From contig JAFGFL010000055.1 in the NCBI GenBank assembly GCA_016931055.1, positions 69,773 through 102,656 of the forward strand: DNA of 32,884 nucleotides. The letters are read 5' to 3'. A program made the position numbers and the translations under genes. Below the pieces are notes generated by a model. It ran no database searches. It saw only the letters and a program-made list of their open reading frames with translations, and was not told the DNA's origin. Shown here one piece after another: positions 8,811 to 15,082 of this stretch; position 1 is the first letter of the stretch; the number at the start of each line of letters is the position of its first letter. The stretch comes from Candidatus Omnitrophota bacterium (GTDB lineage: Bacteria; Omnitrophota; Gorgyraeia; Zapsychrales; Zapsychraceae).

Positions 8811-8842
8811 CGGTAAAACCAAACTGCTGTCAAAAACCAGAA

Positions 8843-9238
8843 TTACATTTCCGCCAGAATGCCGCCGACATTCATTGTAAACGTCGTTGTCCCTGTTACG
8901 TTCATATTCGTAACATTGGCCGTGAACGTATAACCGTTTGCCGACATCGTGCAGGTATACCCGAATCCGGCAACCGTTGTATCACAATAGTACGTATTGA
9001 GATACGGCGGTGTCGCACCTGTCAGCGAAGTCATGTCTCCAGGATAAACACCATTGTTGGCTGTTCCGTATGTTTCAGCCGATGTTGACATGCTTCGAAG
9101 TGTGCTCTGAGCTAAAGCGTCATTGGCTGAGATTTTAGCCCTGAGCAGGTTCGGAATGGCGATCGCTGCCAACAAGGCGATAATGGCGACAACGATCATG
9201 ATTTCGACAAGCGTAAAACCTTTTCGATTTCTTCTCAT
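8843..9238 (-). CDS. pilA: Type IV major pilin
   Basis: This is the main structural subunit of the pilus fibre. The 131-residue precursor has a short basic leader (MRRNRKG) ending in glycine. The canonical FTLVEIMIVVAIIALLAAIAIP helix follows, with F at +1 and E at +5 of the mature protein, so cleavage and N-methylation by a prepilin peptidase are expected. The globular part is small, rich in Thr, Asn and Gly, and has one cysteine pair (YYC and YTC). It resembles short GspG/PilA pilins. A GGAGG ribosome binding site lies 8 nt before the ATG. The gene stands alone between a consensus promoter and a strong terminator, as expected for an abundant subunit. A riboswitch leader further upstream may give a second, c-di-GMP-dependent transcript. 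Confidence 0.94.
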   Translation of the reverse strand: MRRNRKGFTLVEIMIVVAIIALLAAIAIPNLLRAKISANDALAQSTLRSMSTSAETYGTANNGVYPGDMTSLTGATPPYLNTYYCDTTVAGFGYTCTMSANGYTFTANVTNMNVTGTTTFTMNVGGILAEM

Positions 9239-9385
9239 CTTTTCATCCTCCTTCCCTTTTTAAACTGAGCCACCGCTTGCCTGTCCCTTCAAGAAGGAAG
9301 ATAGAACAAGTAAGTATAATGCCGTTGCCTTTTCCCTTCTTTGAAACACCGCAAACAGTTTCATCAGCTTAACTAATTTTATCGG

Positions 9386-9415
9386 ATTATAGCACCTCCT
9401 TTCTATAAGTGTCAA
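9386..9415 (-). promoter_or_regulatory. Consensus sigma70 promoter of the pilin gene
   Basis: On the minus strand a perfect TTGACA and a perfect TATAAT are separated by 18 bp. The predicted start near 9379 leaves a ~140 nt leader before the pilin ATG. This is the strongest promoter match in the window and fits a highly expressed structural gene. Confidence 0.8.
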
Positions 9416-9440
9416 TTGTTTAAACTGGTTTTTCAATGAG

Positions 9441-9640
9441 CACATACTTTATGGAGCCCGAAGGACGGCATAAAGTATTGTGAGAATTGACCCCGAGCGT
9501 ATTCGCATAATCGTTGTGCGCGAGGGATCTTATGAACGATTTCATGTGATCCCTCGGTCACTATCGAAATAGATGCCCCCTCGGGATTATTTCGGGCTCT
9601 AATTTATGTTCGCTCGCTAACGCTCGCTCCATAAATTATG
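9441..9640. repeat. MITE-like palindromic intergenic element
   Basis: The 10-mer TTTATGGAGC occurs at 9448-9457 and in inverted orientation at 9626-9635. Each end also forms its own hairpin: ATACTTTATG with CATAAAGTAT at 9444-9478, and TAATTTATG with CATAAATTA at the other end, whose loop carries two direct copies of CGCTCGC. Inside, GAGCCCGAA (9454-9462) is inverted at 9591-9599, and a strong hairpin sits near the centre. There is no ORF. A non-autonomous mobile element or a structured RNA are both possible. I see no clear target-site duplication. Confidence 0.5.
9521..9556. repeat. Central hairpin of the palindromic element
   Basis: A perfect 9 bp stem (CGAGGGATC with GATCCCTCG) is followed, after a 2 x 2 internal loop, by a 5 bp stem (ATGAA with TTCAT) and the loop CGAT. 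No U-run follows on either strand, so it is not a simple terminator. Confidence 0.6.
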
Positions 9641-9648
9641 CCCTCAAT

Positions 9649-9679
9649 AAAAAAACCGCTCCATTCTTAAGAAGCGGTT
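9649..9679 (-). terminator. Intrinsic terminator behind riboswitch 1
   Basis: The minus strand reads AACCGCT, a loop containing TTCTTAAGAA, then AGCGGTT followed by a run of U. It lies about 20 nt after the GEMM-I aptamer and can stop both the riboswitch transcript and read-through from the Cys-rich gene. I do not see a direct overlap between the stem and the conserved aptamer core, so the sign of the switch is open. Confidence 0.85.
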
Positions 9680-9694
9680 CACATAAACTCATAG

Positions 9695-9775
9695 GTTTTA
9701 ACGGCAACTGGCTGCCCTGGAACTATAGGGCCCTTTAGCTTTGTGTCCCATCCTTACGAATGGTTTACCTTTTCG
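9695..9775 (-). ncRNA. c-di-GMP-I (GEMM-I) riboswitch 1, upstream of pilin
   Basis: The minus strand contains the conserved GEMM-I core: GGUAAACC, a stem capped by a GNRA-type loop (CCAUUC-GUAA-GGAUGG), then GGGACACAAAGC. A second stem follows (GGGCCC paired with GGGC) and ends in CAGCCAGUUGCC, which matches the AGC-GGUUACC part of the known aptamer. The residue I align with G20 of the Vibrio Vc2 aptamer is G, which favours c-di-GMP over cGAMP. It has its own promoter and terminator. The next gene is pilin, about 450 bp away. Confidence 0.88.
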
Positions 9776-9800
9776 ATAAACGAAATGCTCTTTCAAATAA

Positions 9801-9829
9801 AGTATAACATGATTGCCCCGTGTCGTCAA
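9801..9829 (-). promoter_or_regulatory. Predicted promoter of riboswitch 1
   Basis: On the minus strand TTGACG and TATACT are separated by exactly 17 bp. It lies 27 bp after the stop of the Cys-rich gene and about 30 nt before the aptamer core, so the riboswitch is probably its own transcription unit. Confidence 0.7.
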
Positions 9830-9855
9830 AAAACAAACAACAAGAGGGCCGTCTC

Positions 9856-12381
9856 CTAATTGCAAATATATATATTTGGAATAAAATCACAACTGCCACT
9901 GCAGCATTCAGCGCAGGAGGAATTAGTGGATTGACCCGTGCCTTTACAACATTTATTATCAGCGCCACATACAAATTGCGGCTGGCAACAAGGAATCACA
10001 GTACAATCATCCCCAAATTCACCGCAATTAGATTTACATTCATAGGAATTCGGCCCCGTGCTATTACATGTCTCATTAAACGAACAAGCTACAGGAGTGT
10101 GGATACATTGATCATTCATTTCATCACAGCTATCGATGGTACATCCATTACCGTCGCTACAATCGAGAGCAGGATGGGGAATTTGGCAAACCCCTGCACT
10201 GCAATTATCCACCGTGCAGAATTTGCCATCATTGCATAATGGCCCAGTTCCGCATTTTCCCGTATTCTCATCACAAGTGCGAATCAGACATGGATCTCCT
10301 GGAACCGGACAGAGACCAGCGTTAGGAATATGGGTGCAGCCATCCGGGAACTTAGGCTTAGGGGCAGGCTTATCCCCGTAACAACCGCAGGAAAGACAAC
10401 TCCCCATGAATGTGCAGATAGGATCACAAGGGCCACTATAATCACGGACACAACCCGTTGGACCGGGCTTCATGTTTGGATCTTCGGCGCAATAATCACC
10501 TTGCGGAGGACCAAGTGTACAAGAATATGTATCCACGCATTCATCATCATGACCATTATAAACACAGCCAGTATTGATATCGCAATAATCGTCGCCTACG
10601 TTCCAAGGGTATGTCACTCCTGTATCAGGATGTGTGTATTGATTACCCGCGAAATCAGCTCCGGTACACGTTTTATTATCTCGAACTTGGCAATACTCAT
10701 GGTCAGGCTGATGCTGGCAATCTGCCGTAACATGGCACCAATCTATTGTACAAGCAATGCTTTCAGGATCGCAATCTGGTGGCACACAACCCATTCCGGC
10801 TTTACACCTCGCATCAAGAGGCAGGTTAAAACAACCACTATCTGGACTCCAATAATCATCCTCCTCCGGGAGTGCTGGATCATACTTGGGATCCTGTTTC
10901 AATGGGTCACACTGGTCATAAGTGCACATGACCGAATCATTACAATCCTCATCGAAAGCAAGGTATATACAGCCTGTAAGATTATTACCTGCCTGCACTC
11001 TTTTACATTCATGTGTCGGGCTATTTGGAAATCTACAATCCGTGTTCTTTCCATCAGGCACCCAACATTTCTGCGGATACTCATTAAACCTAACAAGCGA
11101 ATTCCAGCACGTCGGCACGCAGTAGTCCTGGCCTCTTGTACACGTTAAATCGAGCTGACATTCTGTATCACGGGGATGAAACACGCAACCGGTAGTATAA
11201 ACGCCCTCATGTCCAATATCGTAACCGGACCAAGTATTTCCATTGGGTTCACACCAATCCTCGCCTACTGCGACACCATAAATTTCAACTTCGCCTCCTT
11301 CGGCTTCAGACTTCCAAAGTTCCCCTCCCTTCCAGATTATTCTTTCATCAGGAGCCCCCTGCCTTTCATCAACTTCAGCCCCCGAACAACTGAGGCCATC
11401 ATCACAATAAGAGTGGTTAGGCTGATACACGCATCCATATTTTTCGTGTCTGGAAGGCACACATATATCGACCGTACAATAAATATGATCATCACAGCCA
11501 AAAACAAGGCAGTTATCGTATACATAATTAGGGTCACCTTCCATCACTCCATTGCGGCATAATCTTGCTTCCGGATGGCAAACCGCCCAACATTCTTCTA
11601 GATTATCCAGATAATATACCCGGCTTTCCCCATGCTTTAAAGGAGTGTTTCCTGCAGGATCCAGGCAACCAAGGCAGTTCGCATTCTCGTCACAGCTTGT
11701 CGCTGTATATGATCCGCTTAAAACGCCGTTACTGCATACTCTCGTCTCAGGCTCGCACGGATTCCCGCAGACAGGTGCCGCCTCCTTATAAAATACCTTG
11801 CTGCCGCCATGCGGGATGGTAATCCCGGAAACCACGCAGTTAGCCGGTCCGGAAACTGTGCAACTTGTCGCCTTATATGATCCGCTTAACATCCCGTTAT
11901 TGCAGCAGCGTTCCTCCGATTCGCATTCCATCCCATAAGGCGGGGATGCAAGAAGATAATACGTCGCGCACTCCCCATGAGCAAGAGCCCCGCAATTAGC
12001 ACAAACCAGCCCCCCTGGCTGGCAGGCCCCTGCGACACACGTCTCGACTCCATTGCAGGCTACTCCGTCATTACATTCCGCGTCTGTCGAACAAAGTCCG
12101 CAATCGGCGGCACAGTTCGCAATCGACTCGCCGGGCTCGCAACAATCATTACCGCAAACAGCCGGGCAGCCTTCCGGGTCAAAACACGTCTGTAAAGCCA
12201 CGCATTTGGTGCCGACCATGGCTGTATTCATCGTATCTTGGATTTTCTGCGTGAGAATGCCAGATGGGCCTAAAGCCACGACCAAAAGAGTGACGACTCC
12301 AACCAGGACAAGGATATACTCCGTCATGTTTTGGCCGGATAAAGGATTATTTGTTCTGAAGTTTCTTAGCCGTTTGAGCAT
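9856..12381 (-). CDS. Large Cys-rich protein with prepilin-like N-terminus
   Basis: I do not recognise a named family for the whole 841-residue protein. The N-terminus has a basic leader ending SG, then QNMTEYILVLVGVVTLLVVAL. Cleavage after Gly16 would put Glu at +5 before a hydrophobic helix, as in type IV and Flp-type pilins. The rest is extracellular in style and contains about 98 cysteines by my count. It includes three related modules (about 130-174, 182-230, 237-291) with an HG...Y segment and a CxNGxLSGSYxATSC-type end. Many DGxxCTxDxC and DGxxCNGxExC repeats resemble Cys-rich repeats of myxobacterial surface proteins. A GEMM-I riboswitch with terminator directly precedes the ATG. No Shine-Dalgarno sequence is visible. 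It could be a pilus-tip adhesin, a minor pilin or a surface-fibre protein; this is inference. Confidence 0.85.
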   Translation of the reverse strand: MLKRLRNFRTNNPLSGQNMTEYILVLVGVVTLLVVALGPSGILTQKIQDTMNTAMVGTKCVALQTCFDPEGCPAVCGNDCCEPGESIANCAADCGLCSTDAECNDGVACNGVETCVAGACQPGGLVCANCGALAHGECATYYLLASPPYGMECESEERCCNNGMLSGSYKATSCTVSGPANCVVSGITIPHGGSKVFYKEAAPVCGNPCEPETRVCSNGVLSGSYTATSCDENANCLGCLDPAGNTPLKHGESRVYYLDNLEECWAVCHPEARLCRNGVMEGDPNYVYDNCLVFGCDDHIYCTVDICVPSRHEKYGCVYQPNHSYCDDGLSCSGAEVDERQGAPDERIIWKGGELWKSEAEGGEVEIYGVAVGEDWCEPNGNTWSGYDIGHEGVYTTGCVFHPRDTECQLDLTCTRGQDYCVPTCWNSLVRFNEYPQKCWVPDGKNTDCRFPNSPTHECKRVQAGNNLTGCIYLAFDEDCNDSVMCTYDQCDPLKQDPKYDPALPEEDDYWSPDSGCFNLPLDARCKAGMGCVPPDCDPESIACTIDWCHVTADCQHQPDHEYCQVRDNKTCTGADFAGNQYTHPDTGVTYPWNVGDDYCDINTGCVYNGHDDECVDTYSCTLGPPQGDYCAEDPNMKPGPTGCVRDYSGPCDPICTFMGSCLSCGCYGDKPAPKPKFPDGCTHIPNAGLCPVPGDPCLIRTCDENTGKCGTGPLCNDGKFCTVDNCSAGVCQIPHPALDCSDGNGCTIDSCDEMNDQCIHTPVACSFNETCNSTGPNSYECKSNCGEFGDDCTVIPCCQPQFVCGADNKCCKGTGQSTNSSCAECCSGSCDFIPNIYICN

Positions 12382-12384
12382 AAT

Positions 12385-12431
12385 AAAAAACCGGATTACC
12401 GTATAAAATTAAAAACATCATGGTAACCCGG
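12385..12431 (-). terminator. Riboswitch 2 expression platform (terminator)
   Basis: On the minus strand CCGGGTTACC can pair with GGTAATCCGG (10 pairs, one G-U) across a 20 nt AT-rich loop, followed by a U6 run. Its 5' arm is the same CCGGGUUACC that forms the 3' end of the GEMM-I aptamer, so terminator and aptamer exclude each other. The start codon of the Cys-rich gene lies 3 nt after the U-run. This predicts that ligand binding allows transcription. Confidence 0.88.
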
Positions 12432-12505
12432 CTGTCAAAATTCTTAGTGAACCATTGACCCGTGGCTTTGCGTCCCTGCCTCACGACAGGTTTGCCTTTT
12501 TCACT
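12422..12505 (-). ncRNA. c-di-GMP-I (GEMM-I) riboswitch 2, controls Cys-rich gene
   Basis: The minus strand shows GGCAAACC, a GNRA-capped stem (CCUGUC-GUGA-GGCAGG), GGGACGCAAAGCC, a stem GUCAA with UUGAC, and CAGCCGGGUUACC. This is a near-consensus GEMM-I aptamer, in the same order as in the Vibrio Vc2 RNA. The position I align with G20 is G, as in c-di-GMP sensors. The aptamer lies 40 nt before the ATG of the Cys-rich pilin-like gene and shares bases with the terminator between them. A weak promoter may lie just upstream (TATAGT near 12505), but I cannot fix it. Confidence 0.93.
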
Positions 12506-12577
12506 ATAAGTATGCCATATTAAGTCAGAAAACTCCATTCAAAATAGGCATTATTATTTAAGAAAAATTAAAAAAGC

Positions 12578-13222
12578 TTAATACACCCCTAATGACCCGC
12601 GGAATCGGCTCTGGATTTCTGAGATCTCACGCATTAAATCATTTTGAATTCTATGTAATTCTTCAATTTCCTTTTCCGGCCCAAGATTCCGTTTTTGGAT
12701 CGATGTTAATTTCTTTTCCGCGTCACGCAGGCTTTTTTCACTTTGTCTTTTTTTCTCTCCAAGTGATTTCCTATATGCGAGAAACCCTTGCTCGCTTAAA
12801 CAGCTTTCCTGGATCTGGACCTTTTCTTCCAAATACTTATTATCACGCAAAAAAATGTCAATGAGCTCCTGTGTCCTTTCTCTTCGTTTGCCATCATCCA
12901 TGCTTTCTGTCATCCGGGTTTCCCCACTGAAATGATCGTCACCGGGCCAGCCGGACAGTTCCTCCCTTTTCATCATCAAGGCCGCCTTTATCCTCTGAAG
13001 GCCCTGAATGCTTTTCTCCAGCATGTCATTCTCAAAGACAAGGCGCTCATTTTTCTGCGCGATCTTCAAAACGCTTTCTTTCAGGCGCGTTAAGCTGAAT
13101 TCCAGCATTTTATTGGTCGGCAAATGCTCCGAAAGGCTTGTTCCCGCCGCCATTGCCAAGGAGACACAGGCAGCGCAGAAGCCCGCTGAACAAAGAAGAG
13201 CAATAAGAAAAGCTTTCCTCAT
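12578..13222 (-). CDS. Exported coiled-coil protein of unknown function
   Basis: I do not recognise this 214-residue protein. It has a signal-peptide-like N-terminus (MRKAFLIALL, hydrophobic to about residue 26, AMAAG as a possible cleavage site). Almost the entire mature part is charged and helical, with heptad-like spacing at about 36-85 and 115-205, so a periplasmic coiled coil is likely. Two cysteines lie in the signal region (FCAAC), but they do not form a convincing lipobox. It starts 6 bp after pilC and is the last gene before riboswitch 2, so it belongs to the T4P assembly operon. A structural or scaffolding role in the pilus machine is possible but only suggested by position. Confidence 0.75.
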   Translation of the reverse strand: MRKAFLIALLCSAGFCAACVSLAMAAGTSLSEHLPTNKMLEFSLTRLKESVLKIAQKNERLVFENDMLEKSIQGLQRIKAALMMKREELSGWPGDDHFSGETRMTESMDDGKRRERTQELIDIFLRDNKYLEEKVQIQESCLSEQGFLAYRKSLGEKKRQSEKSLRDAEKKLTSIQKRNLGPEKEIEELHRIQNDLMREISEIQSRFRGSLGVY

Positions 13223-13228
13223 AAGGGA

Positions 13229-14434
13229 CTAAATGATCTGAGTAATATTGATGATCGGCAAGAACAGGGAAACAACAATAAATCCGATCACAATACCTAA
13301 AACGCCGATAATCAACGGCTCAATAACGCTGGTCAGTCCTTCAACAGCCGCATCAACCTGATCGTCATAAAATTCGGAGATCTTAAGAAGCATGGTCTCC
13401 ATCTTTCCCGATTTTTCCCCAACAGCGATCATCCTGGTCACCATTGGGGGGAAAACGCCGCTTTTGACAAGGGGCGCGGCAAGGCTTTCCCCTTCCCGGA
13501 CATTTCCTTTCACATCGCTGACGACCTTTTCCAGGACTCTGTTTCCAATCGTTTTTTCAACAATATCCAGTGACTCCAGAATAGGAACGCCGCTCTGGAC
13601 AAGCGTCGCCAAAGTGCGGCTGAAACGGCTGATCGCCACCTTTCGCAGAAGGTCTCCGAAAATCGGCAATTTTAAGCTCATGCCGTCCAAGACCAAAGCG
13701 CCTTTTTCAGTCTTGTGCCAATGCCGCATTCCGAAGACAAGGGCTACGACCCCTGCGATGTAAAACAATAACTGGTGCCGCAACGCATCGCTAATCGAGA
13801 CCAGAAGCTGCGTCATGGCCGGAAGTTCCTGGTCAAACGAAGAATAGATTTCCGTGAACGTCGGCACAACCTTGACCAAGAGAACCACCGTTATCAGGAT
13901 GGCCATGGACACGACGACGATTGGGTAGATCAAAGCGGATTTTACTTTCCGCTTGAGTTTCAATGTCTTTTCCATATAGGTCGCAATGCGGTCTAGAACA
14001 ATACTGAGAGCCCCGCCGGTTTCGCCAACCTTGACCATGTTTGTAAAAAGCGTATCAAAGACTTGAGGATGCTTCGAAAACGCGACCGACAGGCTGGTGC
14101 CGTGCTCGATATCCTCTTGAACCGTTGTCAGCACTTTTTTAAACATCGGATGGGTCACCTGTTCCCCCAGGGCATCCAATCCCTGGATGATGGGGATCCC
14201 GGCGTCAACCATTGTCGCCAACTGCCTGGCAAAAATAACGATCTCCTCTCCCTTGACCTTTTTACTTTGGAAAGCGGCTTTCTTGGTCACGGTGTCCTTA
14301 ACTTCCAGCACCGAAATGATCGTCAACTTGCGCTTGCGCAATTCTTCAATGACGTTCGCCTTGTTATCCGTTGAAATTTTTCCCGTAACCGTGCGGGACT
14401 CTCTGTTTTTCGCGATATATTTGAATGTGGGCAT
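13229..14434 (-). CDS. pilC: Type IV pilus inner-membrane platform protein PilC
   Basis: This is the polytopic inner-membrane platform on which the motor ATPase acts to add or remove pilins. The 401-residue protein has two T2SSF domains. The first begins near residue 67 (FARQLATMVDAGIPIIQGLDAL) and the second near 270 (FSRTLATLVQSGVPILESLDIV). Membrane segments follow at about 165-190, 215-235 and 370-395. The segment VGEKSGKMETMLLKI near the end is typical of the family. It follows a stand-alone MshEN gene by 21 bp and precedes the unknown coiled-coil gene by 6 bp. A GspF label would be equally correct by fold, but pilMNOPQ nearby argues for PilC. Confidence 0.95.
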   Translation of the reverse strand: MPTFKYIAKNRESRTVTGKISTDNKANVIEELRKRKLTIISVLEVKDTVTKKAAFQSKKVKGEEIVIFARQLATMVDAGIPIIQGLDALGEQVTHPMFKKVLTTVQEDIEHGTSLSVAFSKHPQVFDTLFTNMVKVGETGGALSIVLDRIATYMEKTLKLKRKVKSALIYPIVVVSMAILITVVLLVKVVPTFTEIYSSFDQELPAMTQLLVSISDALRHQLLFYIAGVVALVFGMRHWHKTEKGALVLDGMSLKLPIFGDLLRKVAISRFSRTLATLVQSGVPILESLDIVEKTIGNRVLEKVVSDVKGNVREGESLAAPLVKSGVFPPMVTRMIAVGEKSGKMETMLLKISEFYDDQVDAAVEGLTSVIEPLIIGVLGIVIGFIVVSLFLPIINITQII

Positions 14435-14455
14435 AATTGAAATTGGGCTTAGGGT

Positions 14456-14920
14456 TTATTTTAGGTTTGATGAATCATCGTTGTACCATCGCTGGATCGC
14501 TCTCTTAATCTCGCTTTCCGCCGCAATAAAAGGAACCAGGCGGCAGTTCGTCACGCGCTGTAACTCTGCTTTGGCGGCTTCATCCAAAGGATTGGCCATG
14601 ACAATGCTCAAAATATCATTCACCCGGTCAAGCGGCACCACGCGGTGCTTGCGCGCGATTTCCCCGGGCACAAGCTGAATGATATTCTGGTCGATCTCGT
14701 AACGGTCAATGGCGATGTAAGGGATGTGGCATTGAATAACGAGAGCTGCGACGACATCATGTTCGTTGGCATATCCAAGACTGGTCAAGATCTCTCCAAA
14801 GAAACGGCCCTGTTCTTCCTGGATGGACATGGCGTGCTTTAATTGGTTTTGGTCAATAATATTGCGCTCAAGCAATATCTTCCCTAAAAATTGTTTGTTT
14901 GAAGAAGTTTTTTTCCCCAT
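14456..14920 (-). CDS. Stand-alone MshEN-domain protein (possible c-di-GMP sensor)
   Basis: This 154-residue protein is only the N-terminal MshEN (GspE/PilB N-domain) module, without any ATPase part. It shows two 24-residue motifs separated by exactly 5 residues, as in the c-di-GMP-binding domain of Vibrio MshE: FLGKILLERNI...Q and FFGEILTSLGY...Q. The motif glycines and final glutamines are kept, but the first-position arginine is Phe in both. The second half (IPYIAIDRYEID... to IQRWY) is the usual alpha/beta part of the N-domain. It lies between the ATPase pair and pilC. A likely role is to sense c-di-GMP or act as an adaptor for the pilus motor; this is inference. Confidence 0.85.
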   Translation of the reverse strand: MGKKTSSNKQFLGKILLERNIIDQNQLKHAMSIQEEQGRFFGEILTSLGYANEHDVVAALVIQCHIPYIAIDRYEIDQNIIQLVPGEIARKHRVVPLDRVNDILSIVMANPLDEAAKAELQRVTNCRLVPFIAAESEIKRAIQRWYNDDSSNLK

Positions 14921-15003
14921 CGAAACAACTCTTTACCTTAAAGCATCCGTTTTTCATTTATGAGAGATCAGCCGGTCCTTGACCTTTACGTTTTACTTGG
15001 TTT

Positions 15004-15032
15004 ATTCTAACAGTCAATAAGCCGTTTGAAAA
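15004..15032 (-). promoter_or_regulatory. Weak candidate promoter before the MshEN-pilC genes
   Basis: On the minus strand TTTTCA and TAGAAT are 17 bp apart in the 162 bp gap upstream of the MshEN gene at 14920. The -35 box is poor. The gap suggests that this gene, pilC and the coiled-coil gene may have their own transcript. Confidence 0.3.
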
Positions 15033-15082
15033 TAAGTAAATAAAAGATTCGTGAAAACAGATTAATCGGGATATGTCTCTGA

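Larger units (their letters stand above)
8541..8842. other. Intergenic region between pilin and pilM
   Basis: This 302 bp non-coding stretch holds the pilin terminator near its high-coordinate end and the pilMNOPQ promoter near its low-coordinate end. The AT-rich sequence between them (about 8630-8780) shows no convincing gene. The two short minus-strand ORFs in the track here run through the terminator and lack ribosome binding sites. Confidence 0.7.
9239..9855. other. 617 bp regulatory intergenic region upstream of pilin
   Basis: I see no gene here. In the direction of transcription the region holds a promoter (9801-9829), a GEMM-I riboswitch (about 9695-9775), an intrinsic terminator (9649-9679), a palindromic repeat element (9441-9640), the consensus pilin promoter (9386-9415) and a ~140 nt pilin 5' leader. 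The short minus-strand ORF at 9260-9445 runs across the pilin promoter and is probably chance. Confidence 0.75.

Noticed and set aside
8625-8833. Two overlapping 63-65 residue minus-strand ORFs between pilin and pilM
   Set aside because: Both read through the pilin terminator hairpin and have no ribosome binding site; the translations look like random sequence.
9260-9445. 61-residue minus-strand ORF upstream of pilin
   Set aside because: It spans the consensus pilin promoter and part of the leader, starts upstream of the predicted transcript start, and its protein has no recognisable feature.
9695-9775. cGAMP-type (GEMM-Ib) identity for the riboswitches
   Set aside because: The position I align with G20 of Vc2 is G in both aptamers, which fits c-di-GMP. 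I aligned by eye, so an Infernal alignment or binding test could still change this.
10330-11148. 272-residue plus-strand ORF inside the Cys-rich gene
   Set aside because: It is antisense to a convincing gene. The unusual composition (many Ile, Thr and Ala) is what antisense reading of Cys, Asp, Gly and Tyr codons produces. No ribosome binding site or domain is visible.
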